NCBI GenBank assembly: GCA_051530055.1
Contig: CM121342.1
Location: forward strand, 6,200,001-6,264,000
Reading direction: 5' to 3'
Source of the DNA: Neoechinorhynchus agilis
Lineage: Eukaryota; Acanthocephala
Length of the DNA stretch: 64,000 bases
Translations under genes and position numbers: made by a program
The notes under the pieces: generated by a model
The model's database searches: none
The model's input: the letters and a program-made list of their open reading frames with translations, nothing else
Told to the model about the DNA's origin: nothing
Shown here: positions 1 through 11,090 of the stretch, piece by piece
Position numbering within the stretch: the first letter of the stretch is position 1
How the letters are laid out: every line of letters starts with the position of its first letter

Positions 1-1187
1 TCAAGGGGAGAAAAATACGACCGCCTAAAAATTGTGTGCAGTCAAAACTTTAACAAAGATGCGCCGTTCGGTCTGTCGTTTATAAAATTAATGGCAAAAA
101 ACAATTCCAAAGAGGTAATCTTTTTATTCTTCTTTTTACGTCTTTTTGTTTCATTTTCGGTTCCGTCGGCAACTGGCGTGAACGAATTTATCGTCGAAGA
201 GAAATCGACGGAACGAATCAGACCAGGATCGTTTTTTAAAATGAATTCGGGCAACCAATCGCCGACGATGGACGTTGAACCGTCTGAGAAACGAACGAAA
301 ATAGAGAAACCCGAGGAGCCAATTGATTCACAGCATTTTTCCGAGATTTTGGTTGGCTGCAAGTTTTCTTTAAGTGGCTATGAAAATCCACGCCGAGCGG
401 AAATTCGAGATAAAGCCGTTCAAATGGGAGCTCAATATTTTCCTAAGTGGACTCAATTTTGCACGCATTTAATGTAAAAAACAAATCGATTTTATCTTCT
501 GTTTTAATTTTCTCATAGATGCGCATTTCCGAACACTCCAAAATACGAGGAAGCTCATAGAAATGGCGGAATTATTGTGTCCGAAAAATGGATTCTTGAC
601 TGTGAGAGAATGAAAAGAAAATTGGACACTGAAAAGTGAGTTCATTTACCTTTGGGTTTTCTTTGTTCTCTCGTTTTTAGATATTTGGTTCAAAGAAATG
701 TTCAAAGACGTAATGATCCGGGTAAAAGATTTGGTCGATGAAGTTTTGTAAAATAATGTTTCTTTCTCTAGAAATTAATAGAATGGACAATGCTGACAAT
801 CGTTGCGTTGGTTTTCAAGCTCCGATGTCCGACAATTCACCTTTTTTTTCTATATTTCAGATAAAATTTCCGAATGTCTTTAAAGATGAAAGAATATTTT
901 TGGCTACTGATTTATCGGAAGCTGATAAACGGGAATGTAGACGACTGATAGCGGCGTTCGGCGGTTCGGTTTCTGGCATTTTGGACGAAGAAACGACGAC
1001 AATTGTCGCGGATTCATCTGATTGGTTGAATGAAAATGAAGTACGCAATAAAATGTTTTATGATTTCAATTTATTCTTTTATTAGGGAATTAAAAAGAAT
1101 GGCGTTGAAATCGTAAGCATTGAGTGGTTGCAGGAATGTCACGATTCTGAATGTAAGGCGGATAAAACAATTTTCAAATTAAACTAA
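1..1187 (+). CDS. XRCC1: XRCC1 DNA-repair scaffold, 3' part (5' end outside window)
   Basis: XRCC1 is the nuclear scaffold of single-strand-break and base-excision repair. The frame is open from base 1. I place exons at 1-473, 519-635, 681-721, 772-1040 and 1086-1187, giving 333 residues; introns are 45, 45, 50 and 45 bp, all GT-TAG, and the phases agree at every join. The first 35 residues match the end of the XRCC1 N-terminal domain (IVCSQNFNKDAPFGLSF against human IVCSQPYSKDSPFGLSF). BRCT I (about residues 115-195) contains THLICAFPNTPKY and WILDCERM. BRCT II (about 230-325) contains VEIVSIEWLQEC near the C-terminus. Both linkers are shorter than in human. Bases 115-201 could be a further 87-bp in-phase intron or retained coding sequence. 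The stop lies at the edge of the tandem repeat that follows. Confidence 0.93.
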
Positions 1188-1985
1188 AAATGGATTTGAG
1201 TCAATTAAATTCCACGGCGATATTTCACTTGATGAAGATTCTGAGATATTTCCTTTTTTGTTATTAAAATCACGTCAAATGATGTTTTTGTTTTTAAAAG
1301 CTACTTAAAAAATGGGATTTGGAGAATGTGATTATTAAACACCGTCAAAATGAAGTTGTTTTTTCATGCTGTTCAAAAAAGTTTCTCTCTTTTGAATAAG
1401 ATTTTCGCGAGATTCCTAGAGAAGAAATCGTTTATAATTCTTATTTAAGTGTTCCGAAAATTAAACTAAAAATGGATTTTAGCCAATTAAATTCCACGGC
1501 GATATGTTCACTTGATGAAGATTCTGAGATATTTCCTTTTTTTGGTTATTAAAATCACGTCAAATGATGTTTTTGTTTTTAAAAGCTACTTAAAAAATGG
1601 GATTTTGAGAATGTGATTATTAAACACCGTCAAAATTAAGTTGTTTTCGTGCTCTTCAAAAAAGTTTCTCTCTTTTGAATAAGATTTTCGCGAGATTCCT
1701 AGAGAAGAAATCGTTTATAATTCTTATCTAAGTGTGCCGAAAATTAAACTAAAAATGGATTTTAGCCAATTAAATTCCACGGCGATATGTTCACTTGATG
1801 AAGATTCTGAGATATTTCCTTTTTTTGGTTATTAAAATCACGTCAAATGATGTTTTTGTTTTTAAAAGCTACTTAAAAAGATTGGATTTTGAGAATGTGA
1901 TTATTAAACACCGTCAAAATGAAGTTGTTTTTTCATGCTCTTCAAAAAAGTTTCCAAAGGGTAGAAATTCTTATTTAAGTGCCGA
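1176..1985. repeat. 282-bp tandem repeat made from the XRCC1/PKA-R intergenic spacer, about 2.9 copies
   Basis: Units start at about 1176, 1458 and 1741. Each opens with the 3' end of XRCC1 (AAATTAAACTAAAAATGG, including its stop) and closes with a copy of the 3' end of the facing PKA-R gene (AATTCTTATTTAAGTG, the complement of its last codons and stop). The unit is therefore the whole convergent spacer plus a few codons of both genes, duplicated in place. The third copy diverges after about 1952, where it meets the real PKA-R end. Confidence 0.85.
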
Positions 1986-3811
1986 AGAGATAATTTTAGA
2001 CAGAATATCAAAAGGAAGAATTCCAAGCACAACTTTACTCGATGCTCGCGCTTGAACGCACTCTTCTCCATGTCGCGAATGCGTTCCGAAATGTTCTCCA
2101 TCACTTAATTCTTGTTTTTTTGATAGTTTGTTTTCTGAATTTCGTTCCAGGATCACTCGACCAGATTCGATAAAGAAAATCTCATTCACATGTTGGCCTT
2201 TTTGGATGATGTATTCGCCTTCTTTATCAGGGAGTGGTACTTTAAATAGCTAAGTTTGACGATTATAAAATGAATTAGAACGATTGAAAGGTTTTAGTTG
2301 GAATTGTCGGCTTAAAATAATGAAATTCAATCGTTAATGGATAGAAAATCTAATTGTGAAGAGAGAAAATGTACGATCATTGATAATAACGAAACCTTGT
2401 TGTGCGATTTGGTGTAAAATTCTCCGCAAATGTCTTCAAAAGTCTCAAAGAATTGGGAAAACGTTTTAGCCTAATTTGATTCTCGCTTTCTCGGGCCGAA
2501 GGATTCATCGCTTTGGAGACACAACAAATGTAAAAATTGCTATAAGTTATTCAGAGGAAACGCTGGATACGATAAACATTGAAAAGAACGCTTTGGAATG
2601 TTGGCGAAACAAAATTTAAAGGATAAAATGCCAATTCTTATGGGAAACCTCATTTCCCAGAAATACCAGGAGAAGGCTGTTGGAGGTAACGAAATGCAAA
2701 CTGGTCAAGACGCTTAATTTAGAAAGTATTTTTAATCGCGGAACATTTTATGGCGTAGAAAAATTAAAATGATTTTATTTTCAAATATCCGATTGTTTTC
2801 GCAGGTGCACAATCTTGTACGCCATGTTTGTTTGCAAGTGTTTTTATCGGATTTAAAAATAAAATCATTTTAGTTTCTCCGTCAAAAAAACCAACCAATC
2901 AAGGAACAGAAAATGATCGCACATCTCCATCATCTCGAAGGATTTTCCGTTGATGATGTTGTCGTTTTTAAAAGCAGTAGACAAAAAACCCTCTGTAGTA
3001 CCAATCTTTGAACGTCGAAAATCTTTTCCTTCATCGACAGGATTAAACGATGCTTTTGAGTTCTTGTAAGCATATCGAATTTCCTATGCAGATCCATTGC
3101 TGAAACCAAATTATTTGCACTCCATCGAAAGTTTTGAACGATCGCCAATTTGAAATCACGTCGATGAAGTTTCCAAAGTATGCCATCGCTGACCGATAAA
3201 GCCGTACTGAACCGCTGTCCGCCATTTAGCATCGCAAGTTCTCCAAAATGTCCTGAATGTCGAAGAGTTTCCCCGAGGATTCCGTCGATGAAGATCTGGA
3301 ATACTCCTTCAGCAACTATGAACATTTCCGATGACTTATCATCTCCTTGGTTAAATATCCGTTCTCCTGCCAGAGTTTCAACTTTCTCCATTGTATCGAT
3401 CATCGTTTGAAGATGCGCTTCGTTCCTACCTATAAAATACGGTATTTTTAACAGCTCCTCTTTTATTCTGTATCGTTCATTCTCGCTCTTGTTATGAACA
3501 CCAAAATAGTTTTGTTGTGGTTCATCATAAAATTTGTCGCGGTCGTAAATCATTCGGTGAACGTTATTGGCGACTATCGCCGTGCCAATTGGAACGTCTT
3601 CACTCGAACTGTTCATTCCTTCTTGTACATCCACAGAGTGGAAACTTTCTTGGACACTAAGTTTATCTTTTGTTTGCTTCGTTTTAAGTTCATCGAAAAA
3701 GTTCTCAGAAAACTCAATCAAATCTTCTGGATTCTGGTTAAGAATGCAAGTGATAAGATCATCTAGAATAGTAAGAAGGTTTTGAGGAAGCTCTTGTTTT
3801 CCTACGGTCAT
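1971..3811 (-). CDS. cAMP-dependent protein kinase regulatory subunit, with degenerate second cAMP site
   Basis: This subunit holds PKA catalytic subunits inactive until cAMP binds. Exon 1 is 3811-3002 and exon 2 is 2249-1971 (phase 0, acceptor ACTTAG), giving 362 residues. Residues about 8-43 (LPQNLLTILDDLITCI and following) form an RII-type dimerisation/docking domain. Residues about 125-230 are the first cyclic-nucleotide domain; its phosphate cassette FGELAMLNGGQRFSTA keeps the key Glu and Arg. The second domain, mostly in exon 2, has the fold signature GEYIIQKGQHVNEIFFIESG, but its cassette reads FGTHSRHGEECVQARA, so the Glu after FG is lost and the Arg is displaced. No RRxS/RRxA-type inhibitor site is visible; the expected place reads NVHRMIYDRDKF. 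The intron (2250-3001, 752 bp) is far longer than others here. The start is the first ATG of the open frame. Confidence 0.85.
2250..3001 (-). other. Long intron of the PKA-R gene
   Basis: No exon of the host gene is evident inside. On the opposite strand, 2515-2705 reads as coding-like pieces with a C-x2-C-x12-H arrangement (NKCKNCYKLFRGNAGYDKH), interrupted by a stop. This may be a scrap of a zinc-finger gene or transposon, or chance. There are also two short inverted copies of an AAATAAAATCATTTTA-like motif near 2770 and 2860. Confidence 0.4.
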
Positions 3812-3894
3812 CTCTCTCTCATTTCTGAACTTTGTTTTAACGTTTCACGTATCCATGGTAACCAAACTTGGAAATGAGTCCAAGAGTTTCTCTA

Positions 3895-5597
3895 TAAAAC
3901 TATACCGACATTTGAGCACTCTTCTAAACTATTTTAAGTGTTTTTTACTAATACAAACCAATTACATGCCTAAAAAATAAGCCGGGTGGCTTGCTTTCTG
4001 TTGGTGCAGAAAGTTGAGATTCAAACTATAGAAATGATCGCCTGGGACCGACATTTGAACACTCTTCTAAACTATTTTAAGTGTTTTTTTTAATAGTCCA
4101 AACCAATTACATGCCTAAAAAATAAGCCGGGTGGCTTGCTTTCTGTTGGTGCAGAAAGTTGAGATTCAAACTATAGAAATGATCGCCTGGAATCGACATT
4201 TGAACACTCTTCTAAACTATTTTAAGTGTTTTTTACTAATCCAAACCAATTACATGCCTAAAAAATAAGCCGGGTGGCTTGCTTTCTGTTGGTGCAGAAA
4301 GTTGAGATTCAAACTATAGAAATGATCGCCTGGGACCGACATTTGAACACTCTTCTAAACTATTTTAAGTGTTTTTTACTGACTTGTTCATATCATCATT
4401 AAAGCTAAATCAAACCAATTACATGCCTAAAAAATAAGCCGGGTGGCTTGCTTTCTGTTGGTGCAGAAAGTTGAGATTCAAACTATAGAAATGATCGCCT
4501 GGAACCGACATTTGAACACTCTTCTAAACTATTTTAAGTGTTTTTTTACTAGTCCAAACCAATTACATGCCTAAAAAATAAGCCGGGTGGCTTGCTTTCT
4601 GTTGGTGCAGAAAGTTGAGATTCAAACTATAGAAATGATCGCCTGGAATCGACATTTGAACACTCTTCTAAACTATTTTAAGTGTTTTTTACTAGTCCAA
4701 ACCAATTACATGCCTAAAAAATAAGCCGGGTGGCTTGCTTTCTGTTGGTGCAGAAAGTTGAGATTCAAACTATAGAAATGATCGCCTGGGACCGACATTT
4801 GAACACTCTTCTAAACTATTTTAAGTGTTTTTTACTGACAAGTTAATAATCCAAACCAATTACATGCCTAAAAAATAAGCCGGGTGGCTTGCTTTCTGTT
4901 GGTGCAGAAAGTTGAGATTCAAACTATAGAAATGATCGCCTGGAATCGACATTTGAACACTCTTCTAAACTATTTTAAGTGTTTTTTTTATTAGTCCAAA
5001 CCAATTACATGCCTAAAAAATAAGCCGGGTGGCTTGCTTTCTGTTGGTGCAGAAAGTTGAGATTCAAACTATAGAAATGATCGCCTGGGACCGACATTTG
5101 AACACTCTTCTAAACTATTTTAAGTGTTTTTTACTGACAAGCCGGTTTGTTTCATATCATCATTAAAGCCATAAATCCAAACCAATTACATGCCTAAAAA
5201 ATAAGCCGGGTGGCTTGCTTTCTGTTGGTGCAGAAAGTTGAGATTCAAACTATAGAAATGATCGCCTGGGACCGACATTTGAACACTCTTCTAAACTATT
5301 TTAAGTGTTTTTTACTCAAGCCGGTTTGTTTCATATCATCATTAAAGCCATAAATCCAAACCAATTACATGCCTAAAAAATAAGCCGGGTGGCTTGCTTT
5401 CTGTTGGTGCAGAAAGTTGAGATTCAAACTATAGAAATGATCGCCTGGGACCGACATTTGAACACTATTCTAAACTATTTTAAGTGTTTTTTTTATTAGT
5501 CCAAACCAATTACATGCCTAAAAAATAAGCCGGGTGGCTTGCTTTCTGTTGGTGCAGAAAGTTGAGATTCAAACTATAGAAATGATCGCCTGGAACG
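3895..5597. repeat. About 150-bp satellite, 11-12 copies, with two built-in hairpins
   Basis: The array starts about 85 bp upstream of the PKA-R start codon. The unit carries two perfect small hairpins in series, AAGCC-GGGT-GGCTT and CTTTCTG-TTGGTG-CAGAAAG, followed by GAGATTCAAACTATAG. Units are nearly identical; length varies mainly in a T-run region, and three units carry an extra stretch containing TCATATCATCATTAAAGC (near 4390, 5150 and 5325). The hairpin order and the motifs AAGCCGGGTGG and GATTCAAAC loosely recall tRNA A and B boxes, but no acceptor stem or proper T-arm can be drawn. Confidence 0.9.
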
Positions 5598-6531
5598 AAA
5601 ATGCGGATTATGGAAAATGCGTTTAAAATGAAGTACATGAAAAAGTTTGGCTAAAAGATAAAGAATTGACAAACTCTTCTAAACGGAAAAATGAAGAGAA
5701 TGAGTGTATTTGGGACATATTTCCGGGCGTTTTCTTCGTGACCAGAGGCAAAACTTTTTGTAGATAAAAATGTATGGAAACCCGCTCGCAATTCATCACA
5801 TCATCGATAACTCGCTTAATTTGTGGACAAGAAGCGAATGAGTGATCACTGATTCACGCGAACGATTTAACGCACTAAAGTAGTAGCAGCTTGATGTTTT
5901 TATACTTCCTTTTTTCTCTCAAATTGCATACACTCAAAACCTTACGGCATGTCTTTTTGAGAGCCTCTCGGCTAACTCACACACTTCGGAGGCGCTCAGT
6001 AGCACTCGAAGGGACAGAGCCACCCCTCTTCTGGGGTCGATAGGCGAGCTAAAACATGATCCCCTACTCTTACAACAGCCTCGCAACCCCCCCCCCGTAA
6101 CCCAGCGACCAATCGATCGCATTTTTTGTTGAAATTTCGATTACCAACACCTTTTTACACCCCTGGGTTTCACTAAAATATATTTTGATTTCAGGATTGC
6201 GAGGAGTGATGTAAAGAGTGACTATGAAAGCCAGGTTCGAAACGTTTTTAATAAAAAATAATTTACTTGGCGAGAGTCCCACCAGATAAACTATTTGACA
6301 ATGCTTCTTTTAAATTGTAGATTGACTAAAGAAGGCCAACGAAAAGGCCGAAAAGTTTCAAGATAAATCTATTTCTGAATCAAACATCGCTAATTGAAAC
6401 TAAAATAATTATTCACTACAAAGTATTGAATGGGCTCGGTGTCAAAATGCTCGCTCCCAATAACCAAAATATTTATGATTCGCGTTTTGGAAAGTGTTTA
6501 AAAGATAGTACGTTTAAGACAAAAAAATAGC
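5598..6531. other. Intergenic region with a GC-rich patch and a dispersed repeat copy
   Basis: 5950-6120 is much richer in GC than its surroundings and includes an 11-base C run. On the minus strand one frame reads VGDHVLARLSTPEEGWLC before a stop, which looks coding but is too short to call. 6315-6410 is an inverted copy of sequence at about 49310-49415, the start of another minisatellite. Nothing else recognised. Confidence 0.5.
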
Positions 6532-9500
6532 TTACAATCGGTACTTTTTGAACAATGGATGCCTTTCCTTTTGTTTGGCCGCAGACGTCGATTGTCCTGA
6601 TGCTAATGCGCCAGATAATCCTCCAAGACCGGATCCTTTACTTCTATTGTAAGTCCTTCTTTCTTTTGCAATGGTTGCACCGTCATTTGCGTTAGCTTCC
6701 ATTTCCATTTCAGCTGTTATGGCAAGTGTCCGAGTGAGAATGTTCCGCTCGTCCGCTTCAGACATGGCACTTTTTCGGCTACAATTGGACGTTGATACAA
6801 TCTCAAAAGCGCTGATATTTCTATAAGTGTATCCTTGATTTACAAGGAAGCTCTGTCTTTTGGTCGAAAAGTAAATCTCCGGAGTATCTAACGAAACCAG
6901 TGTATAAAAGAAAGCATTGTACTCTTGAGCCGAAGTTCCTTTCTTTGGCCTTAGAATACGTCCAAGTCGTTGTGCTTCCTGACGTCTTGAACCAGCTTGG
7001 CTACTGATTTGGATGAGGACATTTGCATCGGGTAAATCAAAACTCGTATCGGCCACTTTGGAAACAAAAATCGTCTTTATGTTTGGATTATGGATAAAAT
7101 TACTTAGAACCCGGAGACGTTCGGCTTGTGTCATTGGACCGTGAATAAATGGTTTTCCTAGTCGAATTGCATAGTCCTTCAGAGCAAAGACACTGTCACT
7201 GAATACGATGATCTTGTCGTTCATCCGTTCGTGGTAATTAATGAGAAACTCACATGTTTTGAACTTATTCGGGTTCATGACAGCAAGAGCGTTCTTAACT
7301 CGAGATCTATCTGAGTCCAGAAATTCAGAAAAGAACTCTTTTGTCATTGGACACGATACTTCGGCACATATGACTTTGGCCAGAAATCCTTGACGTTGCA
7401 AATCCATCCAGTTAGCTTCATACAACTTTGGACCAATTAAGAAGTTCAAGTCTTCGATTTTATCATCTTCACGGAGAAGTGTAGCGGTCAAACCCAGTTT
7501 ACAGTGAGCTCGGATAATGGTCAGAACACGTCGAAACATCCGAGCTGGTATCGTATGAACTTCGTCCAGCAAAAGAAGACCCCATTCGACCGAGTTTATC
7601 CACTCCATCACTCGGTGAGCTTCATAAGACCGTTTTTGGCTATGGGCAATCATGGAATATGTACTGACGAGAACATTCGAATCAATTGCGTTCTCCTTTA
7701 CTTCTGCTGTGAAACGGCATACCTGACTTTCAGTTGCATTCGTCCAAAGTAAAAATTGATCTCGCCATTGTTCAACCGATACACCACTGTTGCATAGAAC
7801 CATATCAAAAGACGGTTGCTTTAAAAAGAAAGAAGTGTGAGATTCTAATAACAAAAACTTCAAATCTAGCAAGAAAATGAGAAGACCATTGAAAGTGTCC
7901 ATGGTCAAATTCATTGAGAAAACGGAATAATTCGGCGGCATTAAAAAAAGGATTCAAAATTAGGTTTTTTTTCTTCAAAAAAAGAAGATTGATAAAGCAG
8001 GAAAATCTCAAAAAAAAGACCATTTGAAGTGTCCATAATCAAATTTATTGAGAAAATGGAATAATTCGGCGGCATTAAAAAAAGAATTCAAAATTAGGTT
8101 TTTGTTCTTCAAAAAAAAGAAGATTGATAAAGTAGGAAAATCTCAAAAAAAAGACCATTGAAAGTGTCCATAATCAAATTATTGAGAAAAGGAATAATTC
8201 GGCGGCATTAAAAAAAGATTCAAAATTAGGTTTTTGTTCTTCAAAAAAAGAAGATTGATAAAGTAGGAAAATCTCAAAAAAAAGACCATTAAGTGTCCAT
8301 GGTCAAATTTATTGAGAAAACGGAATAATTCGGCGGCATTAAAAAAAGAATTCAAAATTAGGTTTTTGTTCTTCAAAAAAAGAAGATTGATAAAGCAGGA
8401 AAATCTCAAAAAAAGACCATTGAAAGTGCCCATGGTCAAATTCATTGAGAAAACGTAATTCGGCGGCATTAAAAAAAAGAATTCAAAATTAGGTTTTTGT
8501 TCTTCAAAAAAAGAAGATTGATAAAGCAGGGAAATCTAAAAAAAAAGACCATTGAAAGTGCCCATGGTCAAATTCATTGAGAAAACGTAATTCGGCGGCA
8601 TTAAAAAAAAGAATTCAAAATTAAGAATTAAATAGAAGATTGATAAAGCAATTGTCTTTTTTCTTTACACCTTTTATTGATGGTGCACGCAGCGGCAACT
8701 CCAACAAGGGTTTTCCCAGCTCCACAAGGTAAAACGATGATTCCTGACCTTGCCCGACTTCCACTAAGCATTTTCGACAGTCCTTCACGTTGATACTCTC
8801 TTAGACTCGCTCGACTTTTCAAACTAATATTAATATCGGCTAGAGTTGTATCATTACGAAATTCGTATTCGCTTAAAAGAGGATAATCTAACTCAAGAAC
8901 TCTTTTTTGGACCAATTCAATTTTATCCTGTTTAATGACGGCACGAAGACAGTTAACTTCTGGAGCGCCACTTTCTTCGTCAAGTGAATTTTCGTCCATT
9001 TGAATGGCATTAACATTTTCTTTGATTGCGTTAAGATCAGTGCTAGTTTTTTGAAATTCATCAAGTTGATAAGCTGAAGTATTGAGATCTATACACTGTT
9101 TTATAACCGAGTCTTGTAAAAGATCGCCCATAATGTCATCATGTTCACTTTCTATAAAATAAAGACTTCCACGAAGAACTACTTTGATTTTTCCGTAACG
9201 CTGAGTACATTCCCTCACGAATCCATTGACGTCTTCAGGAATATAATTTTTAGAGAATTTGTTCATTGTATTCAGAATTTCTTCAGTTTTACATCCAACT
9301 GAAACTGCAGCGTATAGAGAATAACTCGTTAGCCGATAATGATGAATGATGTCGCATCGACTTATAGGCTCAGCTATGGCTAATAAGAATTGACAACATT
9401 GTTTAAAAAGAGGAGAAAAGGCTTCAGCGATGAAAACACCCGATGGTAGAGTCCACATCGGTAATGGATCTGAGTCAGGTTTCATCACCATCGCTTCACG

Positions 9501-9947
9501 ATAATCCTCGACATCCTTCTCAATAGTATCATCTTCATCGTATAATCTATTTTGACCACCAATTGTTTTACTTGCAGCTTTTGGCAAAATAGCTCCCAAC
9601 GTTTCGTCTAGTTCACTATCGGACAAATCAACGAAGTTTGAATTTTCCTCCAATGCATTCTCTTCTAATTCCTCTTGAATCACGTTAGTATCCGTTTCCG
9701 GATTGTAGGAATCATCGTCCGCGTCCCCGGATTCGTCGTCATCGTCCTCATTGTAAGTAGGATCTTGATGTGAATCCTCTTTTATGGACTGCTGCTGCTG
9801 CTCTGAAGTATCCGAATTTTCATGCGACAATGTGAAACTAAGACCGGATGAATCGTTGTCTTCATTATCGTTATTAGAACTCTCATCTCGTCGTTTCTTT
9901 GGAACCGGGTTATAGTCACAATCATCGTGTTCGGACTTATGCGACAT
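6532..9947 (-). CDS. ERCC3: XPB/ERCC3 helicase-translocase of TFIIH
   Basis: XPB is the ATP-dependent DNA translocase of TFIIH, opening promoters and damaged DNA in nucleotide-excision repair. The start is ATG at 9947. Exon 1 (9947-8669) encodes an acidic, low-complexity N-terminus (to about residue 150), the conserved XPB N-terminal domain ([16 protein letters not shown], then [13 protein letters not shown]) and Walker motif GAGKT (about 409-413). Exon 2 encodes DEVH (about 527-530), the RED motif in [22 protein letters not shown], and helicase motifs VI and later ([13 protein letters not shown]), ending HPLFKKYRL as in other XPBs. The donor is GTAAAG at 8668. The only canonical in-frame acceptor I find is GCTAG at 7866, giving 870 residues with about 20 extra residues before [12 protein letters not shown]. 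An exact human-like join is not available, so this junction is uncertain. Human XPB is 782 residues. Confidence 0.93.
7880..8640. repeat. About 132-bp minisatellite filling the XPB intron, about 6 copies
   Basis: The marker TTCGGCGGCATT recurs near 7930, 8067, 8200, 8330, 8459 and 8591. The unit shares the string GAAGATTGATAAAGCA with sequence directly beside the donor exon (8636-8651), so it appears to derive from local intron/exon-edge sequence. The array makes the intron about 800 bp against a normal 45-54 bp. Confidence 0.88.
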
Positions 9948-10282
9948 CTTAAATAATAAATGAAATTTTTGAAGGAAACAACATTAAACGAAAAAATAAA
10001 CTATGAGAATATTTTTCGCATACTAAAAATGAAATCTTACAAGTAAAGAACGTCTGAAAAAACACTCAAGTGTCTCAAATTAATCGATCTGGAAAACGTT
10101 TTAATCAGCAATCGTCGATATAAACTAAGATCAAAACAAATAACAACTTTGCAAAACTCTTTTGATTGAAGCTCCGTTGGCGTTCTGACTAATTTTCACC
10201 GTATACTCTCAAGCCAACAACTCGATTGAAAATAATCTACGTTTTTAGTCGAGTTGTTGGCTTTAGAAAAGATGCCGACGAA
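9948..10282. other. Upstream of XPB; includes a 54-bp perfect-armed hairpin
   Basis: 10211-10264 is a palindrome with 15-bp arms (AAGCCAACAACTCGA and its complement) around a 24-bp loop. The bases directly before the XPB ATG read TTTATTATTTAAG, which resembles a 3' splice site, so a 5'-UTR intron or trans-splice site is possible. Otherwise nothing seen. Confidence 0.5.
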
Positions 10283-11090
10283 ATTGGAATTATTGTTTAG
10301 AAGTCTTCATTCGCGGTAAATGATTTCTTTTCGATTAAAAAGACGTTCAGTGAACCTCGTTGGGTTCATCATCAGTTCTAAAGAAGTGGATGATACCATT
10401 TCGGTTAGCAATGAAGACAGAGTTTATAACCCCGTTGTTTCTGTTCTTTAATTAAGAAGGCTTTTTTTTAATTAAGAACGTCGAAAATTATAACGTTCGA
10501 TTGCTAATACCTTCGTTTGGTCGTAATTAAACACGTGACCACTTTGCACCTCGTTCAATGCGATATTTGACGATATCGCCTTCTGAGTCTTGGACCATTT
10601 ATGTTCCTCGTCTTCAGATTTCGGTCTGTTTGTCCAATCGAATTGCTGTTTCATTAGCCATAAGAAACGAGGAACACTCAGTCAAACGAAACATCCATGG
10701 GTCCGACTAACAGCAATTCGATTGGACAAACAGACCGAAACCTGAAGACGAGATTGCAGAATATCGTCAAATATCGCGTTGAACGAGGTGCAAAGTGGTC
10801 ACGTGTTCAATTACGACCAAACGAAGGTATTAGCAATTGAACGTTATAATTTTCGACGTTCTTAATTAAAAAAAGCCTTCTTAATTAAAGAACAGAAACA
10901 ACGGGGTTATAAACTCTGTCTTTATTGCTAACCGAAATGGTATCATCCACTTCTTTAGAACTGATGATGAACCCAACGAGGTCCACAGAACGTCTTTTTA
11001 ATCGAAAAGAAATCATTTGCCGCGAATGAAGACTTCTAAACAATAATTCCAATAATCACATTCCCCCCGGTACCTCACATATCGAAACGT
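10283..11090. mobile_element. Foldback element with arms of about 350-370 bp
   Basis: Left arm 10283-10650 and right arm 10709-11054 are near-perfect inverted copies separated by about 58 bp. The termini read GGAATTATTGTTTAGAAGTC followed by a GCGGTAAATGA-like motif. The family sequence continues past the right arm to about 11090 (TCACATTCCCC...CTCACATATCGA). Related ends occur at 33196-34700, 49205-49275, 55028-55190 and 63029-64000. Each arm carries an open frame of about 40-60 codons with no recognisable transposase, so it looks non-autonomous. No clear target-site duplication was found. Confidence 0.85.

Noticed and set aside
3895-5597. CRISPR-like array
   Set aside because: The repeats are contiguous tandem units without unique spacers and lie in a eukaryotic genome.
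6225-6245. B-box-like GGTTCGAAAC
   Set aside because: No A box or clover-leaf can be formed with upstream sequence on either strand.
5934-6282. GC-rich patch as an rRNA or small nuclear RNA gene
   Set aside because: It does not resemble 5S, 5.8S or U-RNA sequence, and no internal promoter or stable fold was evident.
10472-10654. Independent gene of 60 codons in the foldback arm
   Set aside because: It lies wholly inside an inverted-repeat arm, lacks family similarity and its counterpart in the other arm is not conserved as the same frame.
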